NCBI RefSeq assembly: GCF_013276795.1
Contig: NZ_VMLR01000001.1
Location: forward strand, 46,554-110,553
DNA length: 64,000 nucleotides
Origin: Streptococcus sp. 2342
Lineage (GTDB): Bacteria > Bacillota > Bacilli > Lactobacillales > Streptococcaceae
Reading direction: 5' to 3'
A program made the translations under genes and the position numbers. Within the stretch, counting starts at the first letter, position 1. Every line of letters begins with the position of its first letter. This document shows positions 35,252 to 44,285 of this stretch, one piece after another. The notes under the pieces are model-generated. The model saw only the letters and a list, made by a program, of their open reading frames with translations, was not told where the DNA came from and searched no databases.

Positions 35252-36094
35252 ATGAATACCTATCAATTAAATAATGGAGTAGAAATTCCAGTTCTGGGAT
35301 TTGGAACCTGGAAAGCTGAAAATGGAGAGATTGCCTATCAAGCTGTCCTAGAGGCTTTAAAGGCAGGCTATAGGCATATCGATACGGCAGCTATTTATAA
35401 AAATGAAGAAAGTGTTGGTCGTGCCATTCAAGATAGCGGAGTTCCACGAGAGGAATTGTTCGTAACTACCAAGCTGTGGAATAGCCAACAAACCTATGAG
35501 CAAGCTCGTCAAGCTTTTGCAGAGTCTTTAGCGAAGTTGGGCTTGGATTATTTGGATCTGTATTTGATTCATTGGCCAAATCCAAAACCGCTTAGAGAAA
35601 ATGACGCATGGAAAATCCGAAATGCTGAGGTCTGGAGAGCGATGGAAGACCTCTATCAAGAAGGCAAGATCCGTGCTATCGGCGTTAGCAATTTTCTTCC
35701 CCATCATTTGGATGCCTTGTTTGAAACAGCAAAAATTCTTCCAGCGGTCAATCAAGTTCGCTTGGCGCCAGGTGTGTATCAAGAGGAAGTCGTAGATTAC
35801 TGTCGAGAAAAAGGAATTTTATTGGAAGCTTGGGGCCCTTTTGGTCAGGGAGAACTATTTGATAGTAAGGAAGTCCAAGAAATCGCAGCAAATCATGGAA
35901 AGTTTGTTGCTCAGATAGCCTTGGCCTGGAGCTTGGCAGAAGGATTTCTACCACTTCCAAAATCTGTCACAGCCTCTCGTATTCAGGCTAATCTTGATTG
36001 CTTTGGAATTGAATTGAGCCATGAGGAGCGTGAAACCTTAAAAGCGATTGCTGTTCATTCTGGTGCTCCACGAGTTGATGATGTGGATTTTTAG
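35252..36094 (+). CDS. Aldo/keto reductase
   Basis: This 280-residue NADPH-dependent aldo/keto reductase is of the 2,5-diketo-D-gluconate reductase-like class. The catalytic tetrad is visible: Asp and Tyr in HIDTAAIYKNEESVG, Lys in VTTKLWN, His in LIHWPNP. The cofactor segment LPKSVTASRI is near residue 230. The physiological carbonyl substrate is unknown; methylglyoxal and similar aldehydes are common for relatives. AGAAGGAGAAGC precedes the ATG, which lies 20 bases after a BOX element. The message probably carries the BOX as its leader. Confidence 0.93.
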   Translation: MNTYQLNNGVEIPVLGFGTWKAENGEIAYQAVLEALKAGYRHIDTAAIYKNEESVGRAIQDSGVPREELFVTTKLWNSQQTYEQARQAFAESLAKLGLDYLDLYLIHWPNPKPLRENDAWKIRNAEVWRAMEDLYQEGKIRAIGVSNFLPHHLDALFETAKILPAVNQVRLAPGVYQEEVVDYCREKGILLEAWGPFGQGELFDSKEVQEIAANHGKFVAQIALAWSLAEGFLPLPKSVTASRIQANLDCFGIELSHEERETLKAIAVHSGAPRVDDVDF

Positions 36095-36110
36095 AAAATC
36101 ATAAAAAGAA

Positions 36111-36139
36111 TTGTACATTGTTCTAATTTTTGATATAAT
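36111..36139 (+). promoter_or_regulatory. T-box promoter
   Basis: TTGTAC (36111-36116), a 17-base spacer and TATAAT (36134-36139), immediately upstream of the T-box leader. Confidence 0.85.
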
Positions 36140-36145
36140 AGTCAG

Positions 36146-36332
36146 CAGGAAAGAAAGTCTTATGGCGTTCTTCAAGCGAGCTTGGGATAGTGGGAGCCAA
36201 GTAGGGCAAAATAAAGTGCTGGCGCTTTCTGTAGTATTTTCAAAAACAATGAAGTAATAAATTAGGGTGGAACCGCGTTTCTGACGCCCCTAGGTTAAAT
36301 CAACCTAGGATTGTCGGACGCGGTTCTTTTGC
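36146..36332 (+). promoter_or_regulatory. Glycine T-box riboswitch
   Basis: This leader carries the T-box consensus AGGGTGGAACCGCG at 36264-36277. The terminator stem follows, AACCGCG on one side and CGCGGTT at 36319-36325 on the other, then TTTT. A second hairpin, CCTAGGTT and AACCTAGG, lies between. A GGC triplet at 36164-36166 is a reasonable glycine specifier after the stem I bulge GAAAG. Uncharged tRNA-Gly would stabilise the antiterminator and allow read-through into the peptidase-like gene, glyQ and glyS. The amino acid is inferred from the downstream glycyl-tRNA synthetase genes. Confidence 0.92.
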
Positions 36333-36366
36333 TTATTCAGTCTATTGTGTGAAAGAAAGGAGAGAC

Positions 36367-37128
36367 GTGGAAAACCTTTATCTTGTAAAAGACGATAGTC
36401 AACTAGCTACATTTCGTGATTTTGTAGTAAGAAATACTGAAAAGTTGAAAGATTATCAATCTTTTTTAAAGAATGAACTTGCAGTCTGTGATTTACCGCA
36501 AGCCGTTATTTGGTCAGATTTTAATGCTGCTACACAGATTATTAGGGAAAGCGCTGTTCCAGCCTATACAAATAATAGACGAATGGTTATGACGCCTGAT
36601 TTAGCTGTTTGGAAAGAGTTATATTTGTATCAGTTGATGGACTACAAGTGTTCTCAGCAAACTCAAGCAATAGAAAGTCACTATCATTCTTTATCTGAAA
36701 ATTTCCTCTTACAGATTGTAGGACATGAGCTAGCTCATTGGTCGGAGCATTTTTTAGATGATTTTGATGGTTACGACTCTTATATCTGGTTCGAAGAGGG
36801 GATGGTTGAATATATTAGTCGCAAGTATTTCTTGACAGAAGAGGAATTTCAAGCGGAAAAAATTTGTAATCAATCTCTCGTAGAACTTTTTCAGAAGAAG
36901 TATGGTTGGCATTCACTGAATGATTTTGGTTCTTCGACTTATGATAAGAACTATGCAAGTATTTTTTATGAATACTGGCGCAGCTTTTTGACAGTAGATA
37001 AATTGGTAGAAAATTTAGGTAGTGTACAAACGGTCTTAGATTCTTATTATCTATGGGCAAATACAGATAAAACTCTTCCCTTGTTAAATTGGTTTGTTCA
37101 GCAGAAATTAATTGAAAAAGAAATATAA
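36367..37128 (+). CDS. Putative zinc metallopeptidase (HExxH)
   Basis: This 253-residue protein has a zinc-binding motif GHELAHWSEHF (His120, Glu121, His124). About 25 residues later comes WFEEGMVEYISRKYF, which supplies a glutamate as a third ligand, as in gluzincin peptidases. There is no signal peptide, so it would act in the cytoplasm. The start is the GTG at 36367 with AAAGGAGA eight bases upstream; an earlier GTG at 36349 lies in front of that site. It is the first gene behind a glycine T-box, ahead of glyQ. I do not recognise a named family, and the substrate is unknown. Confidence 0.7.
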   Translation: MENLYLVKDDSQLATFRDFVVRNTEKLKDYQSFLKNELAVCDLPQAVIWSDFNAATQIIRESAVPAYTNNRRMVMTPDLAVWKELYLYQLMDYKCSQQTQAIESHYHSLSENFLLQIVGHELAHWSEHFLDDFDGYDSYIWFEEGMVEYISRKYFLTEEEFQAEKICNQSLVELFQKKYGWHSLNDFGSSTYDKNYASIFYEYWRSFLTVDKLVENLGSVQTVLDSYYLWANTDKTLPLLNWFVQQKLIEKEI

Positions 37129-37146
37129 AAACTAAAGGAGTAAATA

Positions 37147-37224
37147 ATGTCTAAAAAATTAACATTTTACTGCGTCAGTGGCAGAAACCTCCTTACAGTC
37201 GGGCTGCTCCACGCTCAGCACTAG
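37147..37224 (+). CDS. 25-codon ORF in repeat unit 1
   Basis: ATG at 37147 after AAAGGAG encodes a 25-residue peptide. It begins with the seven residues of GlyQ (MSKKLTF) and continues into the repeat core (YCVSGRNLLTVG) before TAG. It has an intact ribosome site and is probably translated if transcribed from the T-box promoter. It could be a by-product of duplication. Confidence 0.4.
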   Translation: MSKKLTFYCVSGRNLLTVGLLHAQH

Positions 37225-37322
37225 AGTGCCTGAGCTAGACGCAGTACTAACTCGTCTTGCCTCGTATGATCGACGAGGCAGACTCGTGTCGCAAGAAATC
37301 ATTTTTTATTAAGGAGTATTCA

Positions 37323-37400
37323 ATGTCTAAGAAATTAACATTTCACTGCGTCAGTGGCAGAAACCTCCTTACAGTCGGACTGCCCTACGCTCAGCACTAG
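37323..37400 (+). CDS. 25-codon ORF in repeat unit 2
   Basis: The second copy is the same length, begins MSKKLTFHCVSGRNLL and stops at the same relative place. It differs from unit 1 at three or so residues. AAGGAGT precedes the ATG. The frame has been kept in both copies despite point changes, which may be chance. Confidence 0.4.
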   Translation: MSKKLTFHCVSGRNLLTVGLPYAQH

Positions 37401-37495
37401 AGTGCCTGAGCTAGACGCAGTACTAACTCGTCTTGCCTCGTATAATCGACGAGGCAGACTCGTGTCGCAAGTAATTTATAAAAAAGGAGTAAACA

Positions 37496-38413
37496 ATGTC
37501 TAAAAAATTGACTTTCCAGGAAATCATCCTTACTTTACAACAATTTTGGAATGACCAAGGTTGTATGCTTATGCAGGCTTATGATAATGAAAAAGGTGCG
37601 GGAACCATGAGTCCTTACACTTTCCTTCGTGCTATCGGACCTGAGCCATGGAATGCAGCCTATGTAGAGCCATCACGTCGTCCTGCTGACGGTCGTTACG
37701 GGGAAAACCCTAACCGTCTTTACCAACACCACCAATTCCAGGTTGTCATGAAGCCATCTCCATCAAACATCCAAGAACTGTACCTTGAGTCTTTGGAAAA
37801 ATTGGGAATCAATCCTTTGGAACACGATATTCGTTTCGTTGAGGACAATTGGGAAAATCCATCGACTGGATCAGCTGGTCTTGGTTGGGAAGTTTGGCTT
37901 GATGGGATGGAAATCACTCAGTTTACTTATTTCCAACAAGTCGGTGGATTGGCAACTGGCCCTGTGACAGCGGAAGTCACCTATGGTTTGGAGCGTTTGG
38001 CTTCTTACATTCAAGAAGTTGACTCTGTCTATGATATCGAATGGGCTGATGGTGTAAAATACGGAGAAATCTTTATTCAGCCTGAGTATGAGCACTCAAA
38101 ATACTCATTTGAAATTTCAGATCAAGAAATGTTGCTTGAAAACTTTGATAAGTTTGAAAAAGAAGCTGGTCGCGCCTTGGAAGAAGGCTTGGTGCACCCT
38201 GCCTATGACTATGTTCTCAAATGTTCACACACCTTTAACCTGCTTGATGCGCGTGGTGCCGTATCTGTAACAGAGCGCGCAGGCTATATCGCTCGTATCC
38301 GTAACTTGGCCCGTGTCGTAGCCAAAACCTTTGTCGCAGAACGCAAACGCCTAGGTTACCCACTTTTAGATGAAGCAACACGAGTTAAACTCTTAGCAGA
38401 AGACGCGGAATAA
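37496..38413 (+). CDS. glyQ: Glycyl-tRNA synthetase alpha subunit
   Basis: This 305-residue subunit holds the class II catalytic core of the bacterial alpha2-beta2 glycyl-tRNA synthetase. Landmarks are [26 protein letters not shown], residues 15-40 ([10 protein letters not shown] core), [27 protein letters not shown] near 48 ([14 protein letters not shown]), and [12 protein letters not shown]. It pairs with GlyS, encoded 211 bases downstream, to charge tRNA-Gly. AAAAGGAG precedes the ATG. The T-box at 36146 controls the whole unit. Confidence 0.97.
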   Translation: MSKKLTFQEIILTLQQFWNDQGCMLMQAYDNEKGAGTMSPYTFLRAIGPEPWNAAYVEPSRRPADGRYGENPNRLYQHHQFQVVMKPSPSNIQELYLESLEKLGINPLEHDIRFVEDNWENPSTGSAGLGWEVWLDGMEITQFTYFQQVGGLATGPVTAEVTYGLERLASYIQEVDSVYDIEWADGVKYGEIFIQPEYEHSKYSFEISDQEMLLENFDKFEKEAGRALEEGLVHPAYDYVLKCSHTFNLLDARGAVSVTERAGYIARIRNLARVVAKTFVAERKRLGYPLLDEATRVKLLAEDAE

Positions 38414-38624
38414 AGAAAGTGACAAATTACGAAAATGGGCGAACAGTGTGAGCCCTGAACCAGTTGCAGCAGTGATGAAGGTATCCTTAGTGAAACTAAG
38501 GATACTAGGCAAAATTGGAGACTTTTGGCTCCAATTTTAGCAATGAAACAACGAAGTTGGTTGCTTGCGTACCAATCACATAAGGCAAACTGGAAAATAA
38601 AAAGATATTTTTCGGAGAAAAAAC
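38414..38624 (+). other. Hairpin-rich spacer between glyQ and glyS
   Basis: An unusually long 211-base gap inside an operon. It contains two perfect 10-base hairpins: GTATCCTTAG with CTAAGGATAC (38481-38505) and AAAATTGGAG with CTCCAATTTT (38511-38538). Neither is followed by a T run. A short frame, GTGACAAATTACG onward, resembles the first codons of glyS. It may regulate or process the message between the two subunits. Confidence 0.65.
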
Positions 38625-40661
38625 ATGACAAAAAACTTATTAGTAGAACTCGGTCTTGAAGAATTACCAGCCTATGTTGTCACACCAAGTGAAAAACAAC
38701 TAGGCGAAAAAATGGCAGCCTTTCTCAAGGAAAACCGCTTGTCTTTTGAAGCTATTCAGACCTTCTCAACACCACGTCGTTTGGCTGTTCGTTTAACTGG
38801 TCTTGCAGACAAACAGTCTGATTTGACAGAAGATTTTAAGGGGCCAGCAAAGAAAATTGCATTGGATAGTGATGGAAACTTCACCAAAGCAGCTCAAGGA
38901 TTTGTCCGTGGAAAAGGATTGACTGTTGAAGATATCGAATTCCGTGAAATTAAGGGGGAAGAATATGTCTATGTCACTAAGGAAGAAGTTGGTCAAGCAG
39001 TTGAAGCAATTGTTCCTGGTGTTGTAGATGTCTTGAAGTCATTGACTTTCCCTGTCAGCATGCACTGGGCTAACAACACCTTTGAATACATCCGCCCTGT
39101 TCACACTTTAACTGTTCTTTTAGATGAAGAAGAGTTTGATTTGGATTTCCTTGATATTAAGGGAGGGCGTGTGAGCCGTGGCCATCGTTTCTTGGGACAA
39201 GAAACTAAGATTCAGTCAGCATTGAGCTATGAAGAAGACCTTCGTGCACAGTATGTAATTGCAGATCCACGTGAACGTGAGCAAATGATTGTTGATCAAA
39301 TCAAAGCAATCGAAGCTGAGCATGGTGTACATATCGAAATTGATGCGGATTTGCTTAATGAAGTCTTGAACTTGGTTGAATACCCAACTGCCTTTATGGG
39401 AAGCTTTGATGCCAAATACCTTGAAGTTCCAGAAGAAGTTTTGGTGACTTCGATGAAAGAACACCAACGGTACTTTGTTGTCCGTGATCAAGACGGTAAA
39501 CTCTTGCCAAACTTCATTTCTGTTCGTAATGGAAACGCAGAGCATTTGGAAAATGTCATCAAAGGTAATGAAAAAGTCTTGGTCGCTCGCTTAGAAGACG
39601 GTGAATTCTTCTGGCGTGAAGACCAAAAATTGGTGATTTCAGATCTTGTTGAAAAATTAAACAATGTGACTTTCCATGAGAAAATTGGTTCCCTTCGTGA
39701 ACACATGATTCGTACTGGTCAGATTGCTATTCTCTTGGCAGAAAAAGCAGGCTTGTCAGCGGATGAAACGATTGACCTAGCCCGTGCAGCAGCCATTTAC
39801 AAGTTTGACTTGTTAACAGGTATGGTTGGTGAGTTTGACGAACTCCAAGGAATTATGGGTGAGAAATATGCCCTTCTTGCTGGTGAAACTCCAGCGGTGG
39901 CAGCTGCTATTCGTGAACACTACATGCCTACTTCAGCTGAAGGAGAACTTCCAGAGAGCAAGGTCGGCGCAGTGCTTGCCATTGCAGACAAATTGGATAC
40001 GATTTTGAGCTTCTTCTCAGTAGGTTTGATTCCATCAGGGTCTAATGACCCTTATGCTCTTCGTCGTGCAACTCAAGGTGTAGTTCGTATCTTGGATGCT
40101 TTTGGTTGGCACATTGCTATGGACGAGCTGATTGATAGCCTTTATGCTTTGAAATTTGACAGCTTGACTTATGAAAATAAGACAGAGGTTATGGACTTTA
40201 TCAAGGCTCGTGTTGATAAGATGATGGGTTCTACTCCAAAAGATACCAAGGAAGCAGTACTTGCAAGTTCGAACTTTGTTGTGGCAGATATGTTGGAAGC
40301 AGCAAGTGCTCTTGTAGAAGCAAGTAAGGAAGAAGATTTCAAACCATCTGTTGAATCACTTTCTCGTGCCTTTAACTTGGCTGAGAAGGCAAAAGGAATT
40401 GCTACAGTTGATTCAGCTCTCTTTGAGAATGAAGAAGAGAAAGCCTTGGCAGAAGCAGTAGAATCACTCGTTTTGTCAGGGACTGCCAGTCAGCAATTGA
40501 AACAGCTCTTTGCGCTTAGTACAGTCATTGATGCCTTCTTTGAGAATACCATGGTTATGGCTGAAAATGAAGCAGTCCGTCAAAATCGTTTGGCAATCTT
40601 GTCGCAATTAACCAAGAAAGCAGCTAAACTTGCACGTTTTAACCAAATCAATACCAAATAA
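38625..40661 (+). CDS. glyS: Glycyl-tRNA synthetase beta subunit
   Basis: This 678-residue beta subunit opens with [13 protein letters not shown], followed by [13 protein letters not shown] and [18 protein letters not shown] segments. A central HD-like region holds [25 protein letters not shown], near residue 386 ([17 protein letters not shown]), and a C-terminal DALR-type anticodon-binding domain ends the protein. Length fits the family. The beta subunit binds tRNA-Gly and completes the enzyme with GlyQ. The ATG follows TTCGGAG at a short distance. A small DUF896 gene comes 42 bases later. Confidence 0.97.
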   Translation: MTKNLLVELGLEELPAYVVTPSEKQLGEKMAAFLKENRLSFEAIQTFSTPRRLAVRLTGLADKQSDLTEDFKGPAKKIALDSDGNFTKAAQGFVRGKGLTVEDIEFREIKGEEYVYVTKEEVGQAVEAIVPGVVDVLKSLTFPVSMHWANNTFEYIRPVHTLTVLLDEEEFDLDFLDIKGGRVSRGHRFLGQETKIQSALSYEEDLRAQYVIADPREREQMIVDQIKAIEAEHGVHIEIDADLLNEVLNLVEYPTAFMGSFDAKYLEVPEEVLVTSMKEHQRYFVVRDQDGKLLPNFISVRNGNAEHLENVIKGNEKVLVARLEDGEFFWREDQKLVISDLVEKLNNVTFHEKIGSLREHMIRTGQIAILLAEKAGLSADETIDLARAAAIYKFDLLTGMVGEFDELQGIMGEKYALLAGETPAVAAAIREHYMPTSAEGELPESKVGAVLAIADKLDTILSFFSVGLIPSGSNDPYALRRATQGVVRILDAFGWHIAMDELIDSLYALKFDSLTYENKTEVMDFIKARVDKMMGSTPKDTKEAVLASSNFVVADMLEAASALVEASKEEDFKPSVESLSRAFNLAEKAKGIATVDSALFENEEEKALAEAVESLVLSGTASQQLKQLFALSTVIDAFFENTMVMAENEAVRQNRLAILSQLTKKAAKLARFNQINTK

Positions 40662-40703
40662 AATCTGTTAAACGGATTAAATCTTATCATAAAGGAGAGA
40701 AAC

Positions 40704-40961
40704 ATGGATCCTAAAAAAATTGATCGTATCAACGAGCTTGCCAAAAAGAAAAAAACAGAAGGCTTGACCCCAGAAGAAAAAGTGGAACAAGCCAAACTAC
40801 GTGAGGAGTACATCGAAGGTTATCGTCGCACGGTTCGTCACCATATTGAAGGGATCAAAATTGTGGACGAAGAAGGGAACGATGTTACACCAGAAAAACT
40901 ACGCCAAGCCCAACGTGAAAAAGGCTTACATGGCCGTAGTCTTGATGACCCAAATTCATAA
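40704..40961 (+). CDS. DUF896/UPF0291 family protein (YnzC-like)
   Basis: This 85-residue highly charged protein matches the DUF896 (YnzC/UPF0291) family. [20 protein letters not shown] is the conserved helical hairpin at the N-terminus, then [20 protein letters not shown], and the tail [10 protein letters not shown]. subtilis YnzC forms a short helical hairpin; its role is unclear, with a link to the SOS-induced YneA operon. AAAGGAGAG precedes the ATG. It is the last gene of the glyQS unit and is followed by a strong hairpin. Confidence 0.9.
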   Translation: MDPKKIDRINELAKKKKTEGLTPEEKVEQAKLREEYIEGYRRTVRHHIEGIKIVDEEGNDVTPEKLRQAQREKGLHGRSLDDPNS

Positions 40962-41030
40962 TAAGTATTCTTTCTTTTAACAAAGATAGATGAAATAATA
41001 ACCAAAAGACTATCATACATAAATGGGCTG

Positions 41031-41076
41031 CACCTCAAAAGTTAGAGCTAGAAAATCTAACTTTTGAGGTGTTTTT
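41031..41076 (+). terminator. Strong terminator after the glyQS unit
   Basis: CACCTCAAAAGTTAGA (41031-41046) and TCTAACTTTTGAGGTG (41056-41071) form a perfect 16-base stem with a 9-base loop, then TTTTT. Confidence 0.85.
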
Positions 41077-41093
41077 ATTATGAAATTGAGTTA

Positions 41094-41148
41094 TATAGTG
41101 AATTGAAATAAGATGTGAACAAAAAGATTAGTGAATTCAAATTAATTT
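41094..41148. repeat. 55-base repeat, second copy
   Basis: This segment aligns without gaps to 29780-29834 over 55 bases, with roughly ten differences: both contain AATAAGAT, TGAACAAA, GATTAG and CAAATTAATTT. In both places it is next to insertion-sequence remains. The rest of the gap to 41273 shows no gene. Confidence 0.6.
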
Positions 41149-41273
41149 CTATACAGGTTTTAGAATTATGGGTATACTATTCTATGTTCAATCCACTATA
41201 AATATATGCTCTAAAATGATGGTCGTTGAGTCTTCTATCGTCAAGAAAAATCATCAAATCCCTCGTATTATAG

Positions 41274-42119
41274 TCATTTAGTTTTAAAAAAGCACTTCAA
41301 ATATTCAAAAATATTTGGGACTTTCCTTAATAAATCCGTCACTTTCTTTTTCAAGATAGCCCAAGCTTGCTCAATAGGATTCAAATCTGGTGAATAAGCT
41401 GGTAGAGGTAAGAAAAAGTGTTTATCTTTAATGTAAAGTTCATCCAAGATATGCTTGGGATGAAAACTAGCATTGTCCATGACAATGACGTGAGGTGTCT
41501 TCAAAGCAGGCAAGAGCTGCGTTTTGAACCACTCCACAAAGAAATCCCTCGTCATACTTTCCTTGTAAATCATAGGAGCTATAAACTCTCCGTCTACTTG
41601 TCCTGCAACAATTGAAGTCAGCTCAAAACGCCGTCCGCTAATCTTGTTATAGACTTTCTCCCTTCTAGGAGCCCGTGCATAAGGACGATAGAGCTAGCGG
41701 TCGTTTCCCGTTTCGTCAATATATACGACTGGTAAATCTTTTAGGTTATCCAAAATATCAAGAAACTCAGCGACTTTCTCTGGATCTTGTTCCTTAGAGC
41801 TAGTTGTCTTTTTTTTTAAAGTGATATGAATTGCTTTAAAGCTGTCCATACTGAAGGAACAGCACAATCAAAATGTGCCGCAATTTCCCGTTAAAAAGCG
41901 TCTGGATGAGCCTTTACAAAGACTTTCAACTCCTCTAAAGGGATTTCCCGCTTTTTGACGACTCACTTTTTCCGCTCTAAGTGTCCTTGTTCACGTCTTT
42001 CTTTTCCCACGTGAAGAAAGTTCTGACGCCAACATCAAAAACTTTGACCGCCTCGATATGGCTGTGTCCTCTTTGATGTAATCTAATACTCCTTGTTTAA
42101 AATCTGTACTATATGCCAT
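41274..42119 (-). pseudogene. IS630-family transposase, broken (IS630-Spn1-like)
   Basis: Reading leftward from the ATG at 42119 (MAYSTDFKQGVLDYI), the frame breaks several times. It then gives the DDE catalytic parts: VVYIDETGND, then an in-frame TAG at 41694-41696, then EKVYNKISGRRFELTSIVAG, VIVMDNASFHP and PAYSPDLNPIEQAWA. The two aspartates and the glutamate are still legible. The C-terminal 99 codons remain open. A hairpin (TAGATGCTT/AAGCATCTA) lies just outside the 5' end, near 42130-42158. Confidence 0.85.
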
Positions 42120-42159
42120 AGCTTTATTATAGATGCTTGTTTAAAACTAAGCATCTATA

Positions 42160-42319
42160 CCATCCAATCTAAAGCATTGTGAAGAGCTACAGTAGTTGTT
42201 CCAAATTTCTTCTGAATTTTCTTTGGTTTATTGCTATCTAGTGAACCATCTAGAATACAACAAACAATGGATTTTGGATGGACATCAATACCACAACACG
42301 TTTCGATCATAGCTTCCAT
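42160..42319 (-). pseudogene. IS110-family transposase N-terminal fragment
   Basis: Minus-strand ATG at 42319 follows AGGAGG and reads MEAMIETCCGIDVHPKSIVC, then CILDGSLDSNKPKKIQKKFG, before the coding sequence stops at the edge of the IS630 remnant. The CGIDVHPKSIV start is typical of IS110/IS1111 DEDD transposases. Only about 50 residues are left. Upstream to 42470 there is untranslated sequence of the kind that precedes IS110 genes. Confidence 0.75.
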
Positions 42320-42567
42320 TATAAAAACCTCCTGTTAACTATTTGAACAATAGAACAAGAGGCTACTAGTAATATGTTTTCATGCTCCAAGCATATTCGA
42401 GTTTTCTCATGACTCTTGTTCATCCAGTTTTTTAAACAGGCTAGGAAAAGCCCTATTAAACACCACGGATTGGTATTGTTCGTCTTCATTATAGGCTAAA
42501 CTTCTTTTTCTGTCACGAGTTAGCAGGCTCTTCCTGCTTAGAGTTTTTTATGAACTTGGTTTGCTTT

Positions 42568-43383
42568 TTAAAAAGCTCGATAAACATAGGGATTTTCTGG
42601 TTTATCGACTTTGGTAAAGCTTTCGATTTCCAAGGTTGGAAGGTTTTGTTTGAGTTCTTTATGGTAGTGATTGACCAGTTTTCCCTTGGCTGTTATCCAA
42701 GTATTATTTTCATATTGACGGGTATTTCCCTTGGTCAGTAAGCCATAGACACCTGAATCCGCGATACAGTGGATAATGCCGAAGCGGAACAGAAATTGGC
42801 TATTGGCATGACTGGGGTCATTGTAGACAAAGCCTGTAAACTGGATTGTCTTGCCCTCAAACTCATCTGGATAGTCGTAGATAGCCTCCATGACCTCCAT
42901 ATAGTTTTCATTAGTGATCTGAATACTATCTTGGGATAAGTATTTATCCGCCGCCGTTCGCATTTCCTTTTCATAGGCTGATTTTGAAAAATAAGAACTG
43001 GTATCTGGTTTCAAATATTGACTTGTTGTCCCTTCGCTTGTCTGAATGGCCAGATCCGTTCCTTCCGATAGGGGGAAATGATAACCTTTAGCAGAAACAG
43101 TCTGAGAATCCAAGCTAACAGTTGGGAAAGTTAAGCCGATGACAAGTGGAATAGCCAGAAGAGAAATACTCGTCATCTTGGCCAATCGGCTGTTCAGATG
43201 ACTGTGGGTTTTGACTTGCTTCATCCAGATATACAGTTGAACAATTGCCAAAATAAAGGAAAGTACCATGGAGATATAGGCCAGATAGGAATAGTGCATG
43301 TTGATGTACTGGTTTAATTTGCCCGACAAATGGAGGTAAATAGTCAGTTCAAAATAGCCAGCTAAAACTAAAAATCGAATCAT
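42568..43383 (-). CDS. TIGR03943 family protein (DUF1980)
   Basis: This 271-residue protein has two N-terminal membrane segments (FLVLAGYFELTIYLHL and YISMVLSFILAIVQLYI) and a third, LLAIPLVIGLTF, near residue 95. The outside domain follows, with FEGKTIQFTGFVYND, RFGIIHCIADSG and NNTWITAKGKL. These are landmarks of the TIGR03943/DUF1980 family, almost always encoded beside a UPF0718 permease, as here. The pair probably exports or handles a small ligand or metal, but the substrate is unknown. The start overlaps the permease stop by 4 bases. Confidence 0.87.
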   Translation of the reverse strand: MIRFLVLAGYFELTIYLHLSGKLNQYINMHYSYLAYISMVLSFILAIVQLYIWMKQVKTHSHLNSRLAKMTSISLLAIPLVIGLTFPTVSLDSQTVSAKGYHFPLSEGTDLAIQTSEGTTSQYLKPDTSSYFSKSAYEKEMRTAADKYLSQDSIQITNENYMEVMEAIYDYPDEFEGKTIQFTGFVYNDPSHANSQFLFRFGIIHCIADSGVYGLLTKGNTRQYENNTWITAKGKLVNHYHKELKQNLPTLEIESFTKVDKPENPYVYRAF

Positions 43384-44285
43384 AGGATGACTCCAATCAA
43401 GAGAGAATAGACTAAGACGACAAGAGTTACAATCGTTATGAAGTGACTGATAAATCGTGCTTTCAAGTAATTTTTCATCATGAGAATATTTTTGATATCC
43501 AGCATTGGGCCAATCACCAGAAAGGCCATAACTGGTGCCAATCCGAAACTCGAGAGAAGAGAAGCACCGATAAAGGCATCCGCCTCACTACAGAGCGAAA
43601 GAAGAAAGGCCAAAAGCATCAAGAGCAGGATGGCAAAAAGAGGAGTCGCACTGATAGAGGTCAGAATCCGTGTCGGAACATAGACCTGTATAACAGAGGC
43701 AAAGAGACAGCCAAATACCAAATAACGTCCCGTATCAAAAAATTCATCAATGGCTTGCACAAAGACCTGAAAAACCTTTTTTGCAGGGCTTAAGTGAGTA
43801 AAATCATGCTCATGACAAGCCAGACGATTTTCTTTTTGAATCGGTTCTTGCCAGAAAAATCCTAGAAAAATCCCTAGTATTACAGCCACAACGATGGAAC
43901 CCAGAGCTCGTAACAGGGCGATATGGAAGGAGTTGCCAAAGGCAGAATAGGTCGCAAAGAGAACAATGGGATTGATAACAGGTGCTGTTACAAGAAAAGG
44001 AACGGCCGTGTAACTAGGAACCTTCTTTTCCAGAAAACGATTGATGATGGGGACGATTCCACATTCGCAAGAAGGGAAAAGTATACCAACGAAGGTGCCA
44101 AAAAAGATTCTCCCCCAACGATTTCGAGGGAGAAAATGATAAACCTTGTCAGGTGTGATATAAACCTCAATCAGCCCAGAGACAATACTTCCTATCAGAA
44201 CGAAAGGGAGTGCTTCAATAATTATAGAGAGAAAAATAGCTCCAGTTTGAAGTACACTAGATGGGAGTTGTTGGAAAGTAGTCAT
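43380..44285 (-). CDS. UPF0718 permease (DUF318/YraQ-like)
   Basis: This 301-residue polytopic protein has eight or so membrane helices. FPSCECGIVPIINRFLEKKVP near residue 72 (CECGIVPI core) and SLCSEADAFIGASLLSSF near 222 are the paired cysteine-containing motifs of UPF0718/YraQ permeases. The cysteines suggest metal or sulfur-compound transport, but that is not established. It is paired with a TIGR03943 protein immediately downstream, and a 43-residue gene precedes it on the same strand with no gap. Confidence 0.88.
   Translation of the reverse strand: MTTFQQLPSSVLQTGAIFLSIIIEALPFVLIGSIVSGLIEVYITPDKVYHFLPRNRWGRIFFGTFVGILFPSCECGIVPIINRFLEKKVPSYTAVPFLVTAPVINPIVLFATYSAFGNSFHIALLRALGSIVVAVILGIFLGFFWQEPIQKENRLACHEHDFTHLSPAKKVFQVFVQAIDEFFDTGRYLVFGCLFASVIQVYVPTRILTSISATPLFAILLLMLLAFLLSLCSEADAFIGASLLSSFGLAPVMAFLVIGPMLDIKNILMMKNYLKARFISHFITIVTLVVLVYSLLIGVIL

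Larger units (their letters stand above)
37135..37489 (+). repeat. Tandem hairpin-rich repeat copying the glyQ start region
   Basis: Two units of about 175 bases precede glyQ. Each begins with the glyQ ribosome site and first seven codons (AAGGAGTA then ATGTCTAA-AAATTAACATTT), then a 127-base core at 37169-37295 and 37345-37471. The cores differ at only four positions. In each core ACTGCGTC pairs with GACGCAGT 69 bases later, GCTCAG pairs with CTGAGC, and TGCCTCGT pairs with ACGAGGCA. The third copy of the start region is the real glyQ. The sequence suggests a structured RNA or small mobile repeat. Confidence 0.8.

Noticed and set aside
35089..35274. 61-codon frame over BOX copy 1
   Set aside because: It lies inside a repeated non-coding element and has no ribosome site; related frames appear in the other BOX copies only partly.
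37169..37471. CRISPR array
   Set aside because: Only two long units of about 175 bases that include gene starts, not short repeats with unique spacers.
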